A DNA stretch of 40,822 bases from contig JAITRH010000105.1 of the NCBI GenBank assembly GCA_031288495.1, positions 1-40,822 on the forward strand, in the 5' to 3' direction. The DNA comes from Treponema sp. GTDB taxonomy: Bacteria > Spirochaetota > Spirochaetia > Treponematales > Breznakiellaceae. Every line of letters starts with the position of its first letter. Position 1 is the stretch's first letter. This document shows positions 28,014-37,522 of this stretch, one piece after another. Under the pieces are notes generated by a model that was not told the origin of the DNA, did not search any database, and was given only the letters and a program-made list of their open reading frames with translations. The position numbers and the translations under genes are program-made.

Positions 28014-29357
28014 TTATAAACCGGATACCAGTTGTAACAAGATGCTGGACAAGATCAGCATGAAGGCCCCGCCAATACGGGATGAAATCTGGGCAAAGGG
28101 CATGAGTTCCATACGCTGAGCCGCGGACAAAACCGCCACATCCCCGGTTCCCCCCATATTGGACATACAAAGACCAGCGGTAATCGCGGATTCTATAGGG
28201 AAGAATCCCACCGCCTTACCCACGAACCCCGCCCCCAGAATGGCTCCCAGCACGGTAACCGTAACAAGCAAGAAATACTGGGGGGTAAAGGCTTGGGCAA
28301 CCTGGACCAGGTTGGTATAGGAAACACCGATGCCCACCAGGAGCACCCCGGTGAGGTTGTTCATCACAAACTGAAACCATTGGTAGCAGCAAATTTCAAA
28401 GTGCTGCGGCAGCACACCCAGGGATTTGACCAGGGCCACGGATAAAATCATCCAGGCATAGCCATGAATAGCAGGAACCCCCTTGTTGAGCAAGGCTCCA
28501 AAGGCAAAGAAGCTCGTGGCCATTAAGAGGCCGATCCCCATTTGTGAGAGGTTTATCGTATCCCGGGCACGCTTGTATGCCGGATCAAGCTCAAATTCCG
28601 ATGCGGCCGCAGTGCCGCGGGAGATCATGAGCTGGCCGTTACCGGATAAGCCGCGTTTTGATATCTTTCCCAAGCGGTTGAGCAGGCCTCCGCACACAAT
28701 GGAAAGGGCATTACCTAAGGCCACGGCAGGCACCATTTTGGAGAGCATTTCCGTGGCATCCCGGCCAAGCCCCTCTCCAAAGATCTTGGATAGGGGAACC
28801 GCTCCTGCGCCCATACCGCCTCCCATAATGGGAATGGCAATAAAGAAAATCGACTCTTTCGCGCCATAGCCGATGAGGGCCCCCACCAAGGCGCTCAGGG
28901 TAATGGCAGTCACTACCCCGCCGAGGATCGCCGGCAGATACCGGATCGCGGCCCGGATAAGCAATACGCGATTCATCCCCATGATGGATCCGGTGATCAA
29001 CGCCGCAATATAGAAATCAAGAAACCCCTCCCCCACCATGAAGGAATCCATAATCTTAAACGCCGGTTCAGGTAAGATTTTGAAGGTCACCAAGGCGGCG
29101 GAGCCAAAGATAATAACAATGGCGCCCCCTCCGAGAAAAGTTTTGACTATAGGAGTCTTATCACCGATTGTCCCGAAGAGGGTACCGATAACAATCATCA
29201 GCGGGAAGGCGCCGATCATCCCTTTAGGCAGTTTCCCCAGATAGGTCGCCGCAAGGATAATAAGCGCAAAAAGAGCAAAAAAATACCACTCCATACCATA
29301 CAGTTGAAAATTCTTTTTCTCTGCTGGTCTTGCAGTATTCACCGGTTCTGTATTCAT
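28014..29357 (-). CDS. 2-hydroxycarboxylate transporter family (CitS/MaeN-like) carrier
   Basis: GMEWYFFALFALIILAATYLGKLPKGMIGAFPLMIVIGTLFGTIGDKTP...IPIMGGGMGAGAVPLS...SNMGGTGDVAVLSAA. AAGGAG upstream. Confidence 0.92.
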   Translation of the reverse strand: MNTEPVNTARPAEKKNFQLYGMEWYFFALFALIILAATYLGKLPKGMIGAFPLMIVIGTLFGTIGDKTPIVKTFLGGGAIVIIFGSAALVTFKILPEPAFKIMDSFMVGEGFLDFYIAALITGSIMGMNRVLLIRAAIRYLPAILGGVVTAITLSALVGALIGYGAKESIFFIAIPIMGGGMGAGAVPLSKIFGEGLGRDATEMLSKMVPAVALGNALSIVCGGLLNRLGKISKRGLSGNGQLMISRGTAAASEFELDPAYKRARDTINLSQMGIGLLMATSFFAFGALLNKGVPAIHGYAWMILSVALVKSLGVLPQHFEICCYQWFQFVMNNLTGVLLVGIGVSYTNLVQVAQAFTPQYFLLVTVTVLGAILGAGFVGKAVGFFPIESAITAGLCMSNMGGTGDVAVLSAAQRMELMPFAQISSRIGGAFMLILSSILLQLVSGL

Positions 29358-29391
29358 AGGTTTACTCCTTAAAAATAATCTATGTTACGGA

Positions 29392-29407
29392 GACTTTTTA
29401 AAAAGTC
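29392..29407. promoter_or_regulatory. 16-bp perfect palindrome upstream of the 2HCT carrier gene
   Basis: GACTTTTTAAAAAGTC, about 35 bp upstream of the start codon. Confidence 0.45.
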
Positions 29408-29713
29408 GGTTAGTTTTGAAAAAAACTTTGGAAAAACCCGCCGGAGGACGGATGTTTCTGGTATATTTCGTTATTTTCTCAAAATCCGGCATTTTAAGAA
29501 AGCCCCCTGTACGGTTAGCCCTATGGTTAGGCTGCTGTCTGGGTCCAATGGAGAGACGCCTCTTACCCGGTTCGTGCTGCTCGCACCGGTGGACCCTGGG
29601 CTTCCCTGCAAGCAAAGGCCGCCTGTATGGGCTCGCGCCCTTACGCCCCTAGGCACCTTAGGGGAGCACCGAAAACGCATTGCCCGTTCTTCCCTGCTTT
29701 CTTAGGCCAAGCC

Positions 29714-31900
29714 TTAGGGTAAGCCGATCTGTAAAGATTCCCCAGGAGGACTGCGGCGCACGATGAATTCCTCCCGGTTAGTCCAGGGACGCTCAGCAAT
29801 TTCCTTGGCATGGGTGAGCAGGGCCACCTGAACCCGGAAGGGCTGCTCCCCGGAGAGGGGCCGCAGTCTCCGCCATACCCCATCGCTTCCCAGGACCCGG
29901 GCCTGGCAGTTATCCCGGAAATAGGCCTCCAGGATTGCAAGCACTTGCCGCCGCAGATCTTCCTGCAGCACCGGAAACATGAGCTCCACCCGCCGTTCCA
30001 GGTTCCGCGGCATCCAGTCCGCGCTGGAGAGAAACAGCTCCTCCGCTCCGCCGTTGGCAAAATAAAAAATCCGAGAATGTTCCAGGTAATGATCGATAAT
30101 GCTTACCACCCGGATATTCTCCGACAAGCCCGGCAAACCCGGAACCAACATACATATTCCCCGGATATTGAGCAAGACCTTAACCCCCGCTGCAGAGGCC
30201 CGGTACAGGGCCTTAATCATATCAATGTCTGCCAGGGCATTCATCTTGGCCATGATCCTGCCGGGGTATTCCTGGTTTGAGCGCTTGGTTTCCCGGTCAA
30301 TCAGATCCAAGAGGTGGTGCTTAAGACTCGTAGGGGCGATTACCAATTTCCGCATGGATTGAATCACCGAATAGCCGGTAATCATGTTAAAGAGCAGCCC
30401 CACATCAAAGGCAATCTCATCTCGAGCCGTAAAGATACCGATATCCTCGTAGATCTTCGCGGTCTTATCGTTGTAGTTCCCCGTGGAAAGGTGGACGTAC
30501 CGTTTAATCCGGTCGTTCTCCTTGCGGATAATCAAGGAAACCTTGGCATGTACCTTGAGCCGGGAGAGCCCATAGATCACAATAACCCCGGCCTTTTCCA
30601 GCCGGTTTGCCCAGGAAATATTGCGCTCTTCATCAAACCGGGCTTTAAGCTCCACCACCGCGGTTACCTGTTTGCCCTTAAGGGCCGCCTCTTCAAGGGC
30701 TTTCACGATAGGAGAATCACCGCTGGTCCGATAGAGGGCGGTTTTAATGGAAATCACCTGGGGATCAAAGGTAGCCGCCTGAAAGAAGCGGATCACCGGA
30801 TCAAAGGACTGATAGGGAAGGTGGAGGAGCACGTCCTTCTGGCGTATCCTGTCCCACAGGGATGCATCGGGAGCCACATCGGTGAAACTGGGGTTTCCCC
30901 AGATTCTCCAGGGATTTTCCCGGAGATGATCAAACCCCGGGGTCTTGACCAGTTCTAATAAACCTTCCAGATTCAGGGGACCCCTTACCTCGTAGAGATC
31001 CTGGTCGTCCAGTACGAAGCGCCGGGCCAGTTCATTCTGAAGCCGCTTGCTCCCCGGAGAAAAAACCATCCGCACTGCCATGGACTTTCCCCTGCTTTCC
31101 AGCACCTCTTCCATGGCTTCGATAAAGTCTTCGTCCCGCTTTTCATCTACCGAAAAATCCGCATCCCGGTTAATTTTGAAGAGCATCTGTTCTTTAACCC
31201 GGTAACCGGGATAGAGGGCGGCCCCAAAGGTGAGCACCAGATCTTCCAGAAGGGCCCAAGCGGTTTTCTCCGTAGCTGCCCCTTCATTGGCCTGCCGGTG
31301 CTGCGGTAGCCAGATGATACGGTCCAGAACCGGTGGAATCTGGATAATGGCGATCCGGTTCACCCCGGCCCTTTCCATCGGGGGTTCTTGAGAGAGGAGA
31401 AAGGCCCCGTAGAGGGAAACGCTCTCAATAGAAGGCAGGGCCTCGGTCTCTTCGATCCGTAAAGGGGTGAGCAGGGGGTAAATGTTCCGCATAAAGAAGG
31501 AGTCGAGGTAATCCCAATGAGCGGGAGTATAGGCATCAGGCCGTAGGAGTTCCAAACCTCCTTGAGCCAGGGCAGGAAAGATCTCTTGCTCAAGGCAGGT
31601 ATATTGCCGGTGGATTATAGAACGGATCTTAGCCGCTCCTAGGGCGAGCTGATCGTCGTAACTGAGGCCTGCCGGATCCGGAGGGGCTCCACCGGTACGC
31701 CCCTGATAGGCGCGTTTCATGGCTGCTACCCGAATCATGAAGAATTCGTCGAAGTTGGAGGAGACGATAGATAAATACTTAAACCGATCCAGCGGAAGGA
31801 GATCCTGCCTGAGCCCTTCTTCCAGGATCCGCTCGTTAAAGTCTATCCAGGAAAGCTCTCGATTAAAAAACCGTTGATTACCAGCTACCGCCTGCTCCAT
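29714..31900 (-). CDS. ppk: polyphosphate kinase 1
   Basis: FFNRELSWIDFNERILEE...SSNFDEFFMIRVAAMKR...HVHLSTGNYN-type RYVHLSTGNYNDKTAKIYEDIG. Confidence 0.95.
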   Translation of the reverse strand: MEQAVAGNQRFFNRELSWIDFNERILEEGLRQDLLPLDRFKYLSIVSSNFDEFFMIRVAAMKRAYQGRTGGAPPDPAGLSYDDQLALGAAKIRSIIHRQYTCLEQEIFPALAQGGLELLRPDAYTPAHWDYLDSFFMRNIYPLLTPLRIEETEALPSIESVSLYGAFLLSQEPPMERAGVNRIAIIQIPPVLDRIIWLPQHRQANEGAATEKTAWALLEDLVLTFGAALYPGYRVKEQMLFKINRDADFSVDEKRDEDFIEAMEEVLESRGKSMAVRMVFSPGSKRLQNELARRFVLDDQDLYEVRGPLNLEGLLELVKTPGFDHLRENPWRIWGNPSFTDVAPDASLWDRIRQKDVLLHLPYQSFDPVIRFFQAATFDPQVISIKTALYRTSGDSPIVKALEEAALKGKQVTAVVELKARFDEERNISWANRLEKAGVIVIYGLSRLKVHAKVSLIIRKENDRIKRYVHLSTGNYNDKTAKIYEDIGIFTARDEIAFDVGLLFNMITGYSVIQSMRKLVIAPTSLKHHLLDLIDRETKRSNQEYPGRIMAKMNALADIDMIKALYRASAAGVKVLLNIRGICMLVPGLPGLSENIRVVSIIDHYLEHSRIFYFANGGAEELFLSSADWMPRNLERRVELMFPVLQEDLRRQVLAILEAYFRDNCQARVLGSDGVWRRLRPLSGEQPFRVQVALLTHAKEIAERPWTNREEFIVRRSPPGESLQIGLP

Positions 31901-32059
31901 GTTCTTTGCCTATGCTTTTATACCTCGTACCATGAGTTCAACGAACCCCTCCCCAGCGCATCTTCGAGGCTTCATGGGGAACAACTCGGCCTCATGCTTA
32001 GGCATTTTACGGAGGCTTAAAACGCAATGGGCTTTGCAGAAGCCCTCCCTCGTGCAGCC

Positions 32060-33601
32060 TTACAGTAAAAGCACGTTATACCCAAATACATCTTGAAACA
32101 AATCTGCTTTTTCTTCCAGTCCTATCAGTTCCAAGCTCAGATCCCGGTTTCCCTCGGTACGCAGGACCAGGGTTTCGTTTTTCAGTTCCACCTGCAGGAG
32201 GCTTACCTGCTGGGTATGGCCTCGATCCAGGGCATCCGCCACCCGGAGCATAGAGGCCATTTTAAGTACCAGGTTTCGGTCTTCCCGTTGTAAGGCGATA
32301 TAGTCGATATCCTCTTGGGAAGGGGGGGCGCTGCGATGATACCGGATCACATTGGCAATGATGTCCAATTCATCCCGGCGAAGTCCAAAAATTTCAGAAT
32401 TGACCACAATGTACTGACCGTGCTTGTGATGATCTTCCCCGCGGATGAACATCCCAATGTCGTGGAGCAAGGCCGCCACTTCCAGCATCATCCGCTCCCG
32501 CCGATTCATGCCGTGTTCATGGCTCAGGGTATCAAAGAGGAAGAGGCAGAGATTCGCCACATAGCGGTTATGGGCTTCGTCATAATGGTACTTGCGTCCC
32601 AGATTTGCCGCAGAAGCGATGATCTGGGAGAAGAATTCCTCCTGCAATTCCGGATCCACCCCCAAAGCGAGGTCTATGAGCAGGCCCTCTCGAAGGGACA
32701 CGTCAGGAACGACCACCTTGGAGGCAATGGTCTGCTCTAAAAATTGCCTGTACACGAGCAGCCCCGGAACAAACCCTTCGGCTTCCGCATAGGGAATATG
32801 CAGATTCTGCACACAGGCTTCGATACTGTAGTGCTGTACTTGCTGTACAAAGGCGATAAATGCCTCTCGCGGGATGATCCGGCAATGCTCGTTGAGTTCG
32901 GTTCCTATGATGGCTGCGGCGATTCGGGTATCCGAACCAACCCCGACAAAGCTGTTGATATGGGCCAGGTTCATTTCAGCGCTTAAAAATTCCGCGGTAT
33001 GGCGAATACTTTCCCGCAGGTACCGCTGGGACCAGGCAGATCCCACCGCAAGCCGGGATTGTTGTTCAATGAGGAGGGTCCCCAGGCGGAGGCTATGGGC
33101 CGCGGCCATCTTGCCCCGCTCGAGCAGCATGATCTCCGTAGCTCCCCCGCCAATATCGATAATCATGGTATTGTCCTGCCAGAACTGGGGAAAATCCTGT
33201 TTCAAGGCAAAGCGTACCGCCAGGTAGATGAGACGGTTCTCCTCAATCCCCTCGACGATGGATATCCTAAACCCCGTGGCCAAGCGGACCCGATCCACAA
33301 ACACATCCCGGTTCCGGGCAGCTCTGAGCGCGCTGGTAGCAAGTATATGGATATCCGTATCCAGGATACCCCACCCGGCCAGTAACTCCTTGAAATACTG
33401 TAATACCGAAAGACATTCCGTAAGGGATTCCCGGGATACCCGGCCTGAGGTAAACACATCCCGTCCGAGGGTTACGGGTTTTCCGGCTTTGTCTAGTACC
33501 TGCCACTGCCCTTTCTTGGCGATCTCCGCGACTACCAGCCTGATGCTGGTAGAACCAATCGCCAGAACCGCTACCAAGCGATTTTTTGTTTCCATCATCA
33601 T
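32060..33601 (-). CDS. Ppx/GppA phosphatase with C-terminal HD domain
   Basis: AIGSTSIRLVVAEI, IDIGGGATEIMLLE, ALLHDIGMFI.GEDHHKHGQYIV. Confidence 0.92.
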   Translation of the reverse strand: MMMETKNRLVAVLAIGSTSIRLVVAEIAKKGQWQVLDKAGKPVTLGRDVFTSGRVSRESLTECLSVLQYFKELLAGWGILDTDIHILATSALRAARNRDVFVDRVRLATGFRISIVEGIEENRLIYLAVRFALKQDFPQFWQDNTMIIDIGGGATEIMLLERGKMAAAHSLRLGTLLIEQQSRLAVGSAWSQRYLRESIRHTAEFLSAEMNLAHINSFVGVGSDTRIAAAIIGTELNEHCRIIPREAFIAFVQQVQHYSIEACVQNLHIPYAEAEGFVPGLLVYRQFLEQTIASKVVVPDVSLREGLLIDLALGVDPELQEEFFSQIIASAANLGRKYHYDEAHNRYVANLCLFLFDTLSHEHGMNRRERMMLEVAALLHDIGMFIRGEDHHKHGQYIVVNSEIFGLRRDELDIIANVIRYHRSAPPSQEDIDYIALQREDRNLVLKMASMLRVADALDRGHTQQVSLLQVELKNETLVLRTEGNRDLSLELIGLEEKADLFQDVFGYNVLLL

Positions 33602-33997
33602 GAGCCCTACCTAGGAACCGGCATACAAGCCTTTCCGCGATGCAGGAGGCGGATCCTGCTCCGCGGGTTTCTTTGTAATGGGAGTTCGACCCCAAAAACA
33701 AAAGCCCCGAATGTATCCCCATGAGGAGCGAACATGCGGGTTCATTCGAGACCCGCCTCCCGGTATTCCATGAAGCTCCCCTTGAGGAACGCTCATTCCG
33801 GGCTGAACCAGAGGCCCCTTGCGGGGGAACCCGTTTCACAGACCGCAACGCAGCCCTTCGGCCTTGAACAAAACGAACCCCCTTACAATAGTAACCTATA
33901 GTGAGACCAAAAGAAAAAGCGCGGCGCAGTAACGCGCAGGTATCCGCATAACGCGCATTCATTCGGGGACTCCCGGGCATGCCATGAGGCTTGGTTT

Positions 33998-34205
33998 CTA
34001 CCTTCCTGACCTCAAGGGGCAGTAGAAAACACGCCCCCTCCCCACCTTGGATAAAAGATATGCTAGGGGTTTATCCTGAAACAGCCCCATCGCCTCTAAC
34101 GATGCCAAAAGCCCGGAGCCTTTTTCGGTAAGCCGGTACATCCATACTACCCAGGGGCGGCGGTCATTATAGGTAAAAATAGCACACCATGAACGGGAAG
34201 TATAC
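33998..34205 (-). pseudogene. possible winged-helix-like fragment
   Basis: Reverse frame YNDRRPWVVWMYRLTEKGSGLLASLEAMGLFQDKPLAYLLSKVGRGRVFYCPLRSGR*. It is below the ORF-track cutoff and has no clear start. Confidence 0.3.
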
Positions 34206-34322
34206 CCTTAAAGCTACACGGGACCCCCAAAAGTACCGGGGTTCAAGAAGGGAAGTATTGCTGTTCGGAGGGAGCTTAATCCAGTTCCGAGAGAGATTAA
34301 TCCGGCTCTGAGGGGAATTATT

Positions 34323-34502
34323 GGGACTCCGAGCAGAACCGGTTCTACCCGGAAGGGAACCATTGGGACTCTGAGTAGAACCGGTTCTACCCGGAAAGGA
34401 ACCATCGGGACTCTGAGTAGAACCGGTTCTACCCGGAAGGGAACCAGCGGGACTCTGAGCAGAACGAGTTCTACCCGGAAGGGAACCAGCGGGGCTCTGC
34501 AC
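34323..34502. repeat. 42-bp tandem array, four full units plus partials
   Basis: gggactctgagtagaaccggttctacccggaagggaaccatc at 34323, 34365, 34407, 34449, partial at 34491, degenerate copy upstream. Two units hold perfect GTAGAACCGGTTCTAC. Confidence 0.95.
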
Positions 34503-34516
34503 AGAGAGAACCCTCC

Positions 34517-35470
34517 TTAGGAGGTCCTGCTCCGAATAGACAGATCTGCTATCCCTGCTATCCCGTAGCGCTGCATATACCCGGCAATACCCTGAATGAT
34601 TTCAGGCATAAGCGGGGGACGGGCAAAGGTAGCGGAACCAACTTGAACCGCCGCCGCCCCGGCAAGGAGGAATTCCAAGGCATCTGCGGCATTGGCAATA
34701 CCTCCTAAACCAACCACGGGAACCCTAACGCCTTCCCAGAGATCCCACACCATGCGAAGGGCCAAAGGCCTAATCCCAGGACCGGAAAGGCCGGCCCTGA
34801 TATGCTGGAAAACCGGTTTTCTGCTATAAATATCAATCGCCATAGCCTGAAAGGTGTTCACCAGGGAAAGGGCATCCGCTCCGGCTGCAACACAGGCCCT
34901 GGCCACTGCCAGGAGATCCGGAGCATTGGGGGAAAGTTTTACCATGAGCGGCTTATCCCATACCGTCCGTACCGCCTGTACCACCGAAGCCGCAGGCCCT
35001 GGGTCAAGGCCAAAAGCCATACCGCCCGCTTGGACATTGGGACAGGAAATATTGAGTTCGATCATATCCACCGATGTCTTGGCAAGGAGCCCCGCGGCCT
35101 CCCTGTATTCTTCCACCGCTGAACCCGAGAGATTGGCGATCACCACCGGTCCGAGTTCCCGAAGAGCGGGAAGTTCCTGTTCAATAAAAGCGGGGATCCC
35201 GGGATTTTCAAGGCCAATGGAGTTTAAGAGCCCTGCCGGGGTTTCGTACAGCCGGGGACCGGCATTTCCCTGCCGGGGGTGCAGGGTGAGGCCCTTGGTG
35301 CAGATTCCCCCCAGGCAGGCTATATCCAACAGCCCCTGATATTCCCGGCCATACCCGAAAGTCCCCGATGCAGCGATGACCGGATTCCTGAAGTGGATTC
35401 CGGCAATACACACCGAGAGGTCCGGGACCGCAGCCCCGCTTTGCGAAGGGGCCTGTTCATGCGTATTCAT
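34517..35470 (-). CDS. pyrD: dihydroorotate dehydrogenase B catalytic subunit
   Basis: FRNPVIAASGTFGYGREY, MIELNISCPNVQAGG, VKLSPNAPD, VVGLGGIANAADALEFLLAGAAAVQVG. AGGAGG upstream of ATG 35470. Confidence 0.94.
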   Translation of the reverse strand: MNTHEQAPSQSGAAVPDLSVCIAGIHFRNPVIAASGTFGYGREYQGLLDIACLGGICTKGLTLHPRQGNAGPRLYETPAGLLNSIGLENPGIPAFIEQELPALRELGPVVIANLSGSAVEEYREAAGLLAKTSVDMIELNISCPNVQAGGMAFGLDPGPAASVVQAVRTVWDKPLMVKLSPNAPDLLAVARACVAAGADALSLVNTFQAMAIDIYSRKPVFQHIRAGLSGPGIRPLALRMVWDLWEGVRVPVVGLGGIANAADALEFLLAGAAAVQVGSATFARPPLMPEIIQGIAGYMQRYGIAGIADLSIRSRTS

Positions 35471-36248
35471 CAAAGAGGACCTCCTCGGCCCTGAAAATAG
35501 GACCGTCCACACAGCAGCGCCGGTTCCCCCGGATGGTTCTGACCGTACACCCTAAACAGGCCCCTACTCCACAGGCCATGTGCCGTTCCATACTGATAAA
35601 ACAGGGAACCCCCAGATTTTTACACAAGCCGGCCACAGCCTTGAGCATGGGTTCAGGACCGCAGGCGTACACCCGCCGGTATCGTGCCGGTTCCAAGAAG
35701 TCCAGAATCCGGCCTTGACGGCCCTGGCCGCCTTCTTCCGTGGCGATAATGCAGGAAGCATGGGGAATTTTTTCAAGGCCAAAGGGAAGGGACTTGAAGC
35801 CCCCATAGAAGTGGAAGGTCCCCGGGGGGAGTTCTTCAGCAAAGGCCGCACAAGGCGCCACACCTATACCTCCTCCCACGAGGGCAATGGGACCCTGAAG
35901 GGGTTCCGGGTCCAGGGCACCCCAGTAGTTGCCCAGCGGACCGGTCAGTTCCACCAGTTCACCGCATTGCAGGGCGGCCAGTTCCGCAGTCCCTTTGCCT
36001 CGCTTGGCGATGGAGAAACCGACCAAACCGGCACCGCCTCGGTCGTGAGGAGGCTTCCACCATGCGACACTGATGGGCCTGCCCAAAAACACCGAGGATC
36101 GCTGGGGTTTAAGCATAAAAAACTGTCCTGCCCGGGGATAGGGTCCTGGCCAGGTAAAGTCAAGCCGGAATACCTCGGGAGTAAGCTCCTCGTACCGATT
36201 GAGCCTGCAGAGAAGGCTCTTTTTAAAAGCCCCTGGGCTCCCGGCCAT
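35457..36248 (-). CDS. pyrK: dihydroorotate dehydrogenase electron-transfer subunit
   Basis: FAD/NAD reductase fold and the C-terminal [2Fe-2S] motif ACGVGACLGCTVR...CCVDGPIF. Confidence 0.93.
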   Translation of the reverse strand: MAGSPGAFKKSLLCRLNRYEELTPEVFRLDFTWPGPYPRAGQFFMLKPQRSSVFLGRPISVAWWKPPHDRGGAGLVGFSIAKRGKGTAELAALQCGELVELTGPLGNYWGALDPEPLQGPIALVGGGIGVAPCAAFAEELPPGTFHFYGGFKSLPFGLEKIPHASCIIATEEGGQGRQGRILDFLEPARYRRVYACGPEPMLKAVAGLCKNLGVPCFISMERHMACGVGACLGCTVRTIRGNRRCCVDGPIFRAEEVLFDEYA

Positions 36249-37156
36249 CAGGAAACCCTCCCCTGGTCCGCTCCCTGTATGGCGGCGCAGAGGGCGTCCC
36301 GCATCCGGATCGCCGCGTGACGGGCTGCTTGTGCGGCAGCGGCGGTATCCACCGATTCCGGATCCCTTCCTGCCACCTGAGTCCAGGCTTTGAGAATGGA
36401 ACGGGAAGCGTTTACCACCCCGCCGTTAGCCTTGCGGAACAATAAAGCCGCATCCTTTGGGGCTCCCCCTTGAGCGCCATACCCCGGGATGAGGAAGAAC
36501 AGGTTTTCCCGTCTTGCCCGGATGGAAGCGGCTTCCTCCGGTTCGGTACAAGCCACCACTGCGCCAAAGGCTCCGTAGCCATAGGCCCCCGCGCGAGCAG
36601 CGGCTAATTCGGCTAGTTTGTCGCCTACCGCATCGTACAAGCGGCCTCCGGCTTTCAGTTCCTGGTATTCAAAATCCCGCATTCCCGGGTTAGAGGTCCG
36701 CATGAGCACAAAGGCCCCCTTACCCTTACGATCCGCATAGGAAAGCCAGGGGGCTATGGAATCCATCCCCATATACGGGGAGAGGGTAACAAAATCCGCT
36801 TCAAAATCGCCCTCAAAATGAGCCTGGGCGTATTGCGCTGCGGTTTCCGCTATGTCCCCTCGTTTGATATCCGCGATGACCAGGCTTCCCTGTTCCCGGA
36901 TATACCGCAGGGTTTGGGCGTAGGCATCCAGCCCTGCCCGTCCCAGAGCCTCATAATAGGCGATCTGGACCTTGTAGCAGGCAGCAATGTCTACGGTACA
37001 GTCCACCAGAGCCCGGTTATACGCGCTCACTGCTTCGGCATCCGAGGCCCCTTTCCGCCGTTCTTTGGGGGGAATATAGGCTGCGGCCGTATCAAGGCCC
37101 ACACAGACAGGACCTTTGTATGCCACTGCTTCATAGAGTTGATCCATACGATACAT
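36248..37156 (-). CDS. pyrF: orotidine 5'-phosphate decarboxylase (type 2)
   Basis: VCVGLDTAA, LVIADIKRGDIAETAAQYA, TLSPYMGMDSI. TGATG junction with pyrK. Confidence 0.93.
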   Translation of the reverse strand: MYRMDQLYEAVAYKGPVCVGLDTAAAYIPPKERRKGASDAEAVSAYNRALVDCTVDIAACYKVQIAYYEALGRAGLDAYAQTLRYIREQGSLVIADIKRGDIAETAAQYAQAHFEGDFEADFVTLSPYMGMDSIAPWLSYADRKGKGAFVLMRTSNPGMRDFEYQELKAGGRLYDAVGDKLAELAAARAGAYGYGAFGAVVACTEPEEAASIRARRENLFFLIPGYGAQGGAPKDAALLFRKANGGVVNASRSILKAWTQVAGRDPESVDTAAAAQAARHAAIRMRDALCAAIQGADQGRVS

Positions 37157-37522
37157 GATGTTCTATTATATACATCTATACCTCTTCGTATCTATTGATT
37201 CTTGCAAGCATCCGGTCATATTACCGGTAGGTAGATGCCGGGATAGGCGTATAGAAAACTTCTCCGGGATTTTAGGGCTACCCCAAACCAGTCCGCAGAC
37301 CGAAAAAGCCGCTTCGGGGATGCTCCGGGAAGGTTCCCAGGGTCAACGCGTTACGCCGCCGGAACATAAAACGGTCCCCTGATGGCCCCGATTTCACGAA
37401 TGACCATCTTTGTACGCGGTGCTAATCCGTGGAATCGGTGGACAAAATTCGCACCCTCTTGGCGGCAGGAGAGACCCCCAACCCCCCGGGACCTTTCTCC
37501 AAGGAGCATGCAGAAGCCGGTC

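Noticed and set aside
29385-29705. ORFs in the gap between the 2HCT carrier and ppk
   Set aside because: Overlapping ORFs on both strands with no domain, RBS or conserved-looking composition.
33676-33720. Possible tRNA T-arm (GGGAGTTCGACCCC)
   Set aside because: No matching acceptor, D-arm or anticodon stem could be laid out around it.
33267-33980. 237-aa reverse ORF overlapping the ppx start
   Set aside because: Overlaps the well-supported ppx in another frame; no family resemblance.
33741-33990. Imperfect direct repeat TTCATTCG...TCCCGG...CCATGARGC (33741-33776 vs 33958-33990)
   Set aside because: Short, with an indel, only two copies; could be chance in GC-rich intergenic DNA.
34323-34502. 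CRISPR array
   Set aside because: Contiguous 42-bp units with no unique spacers.
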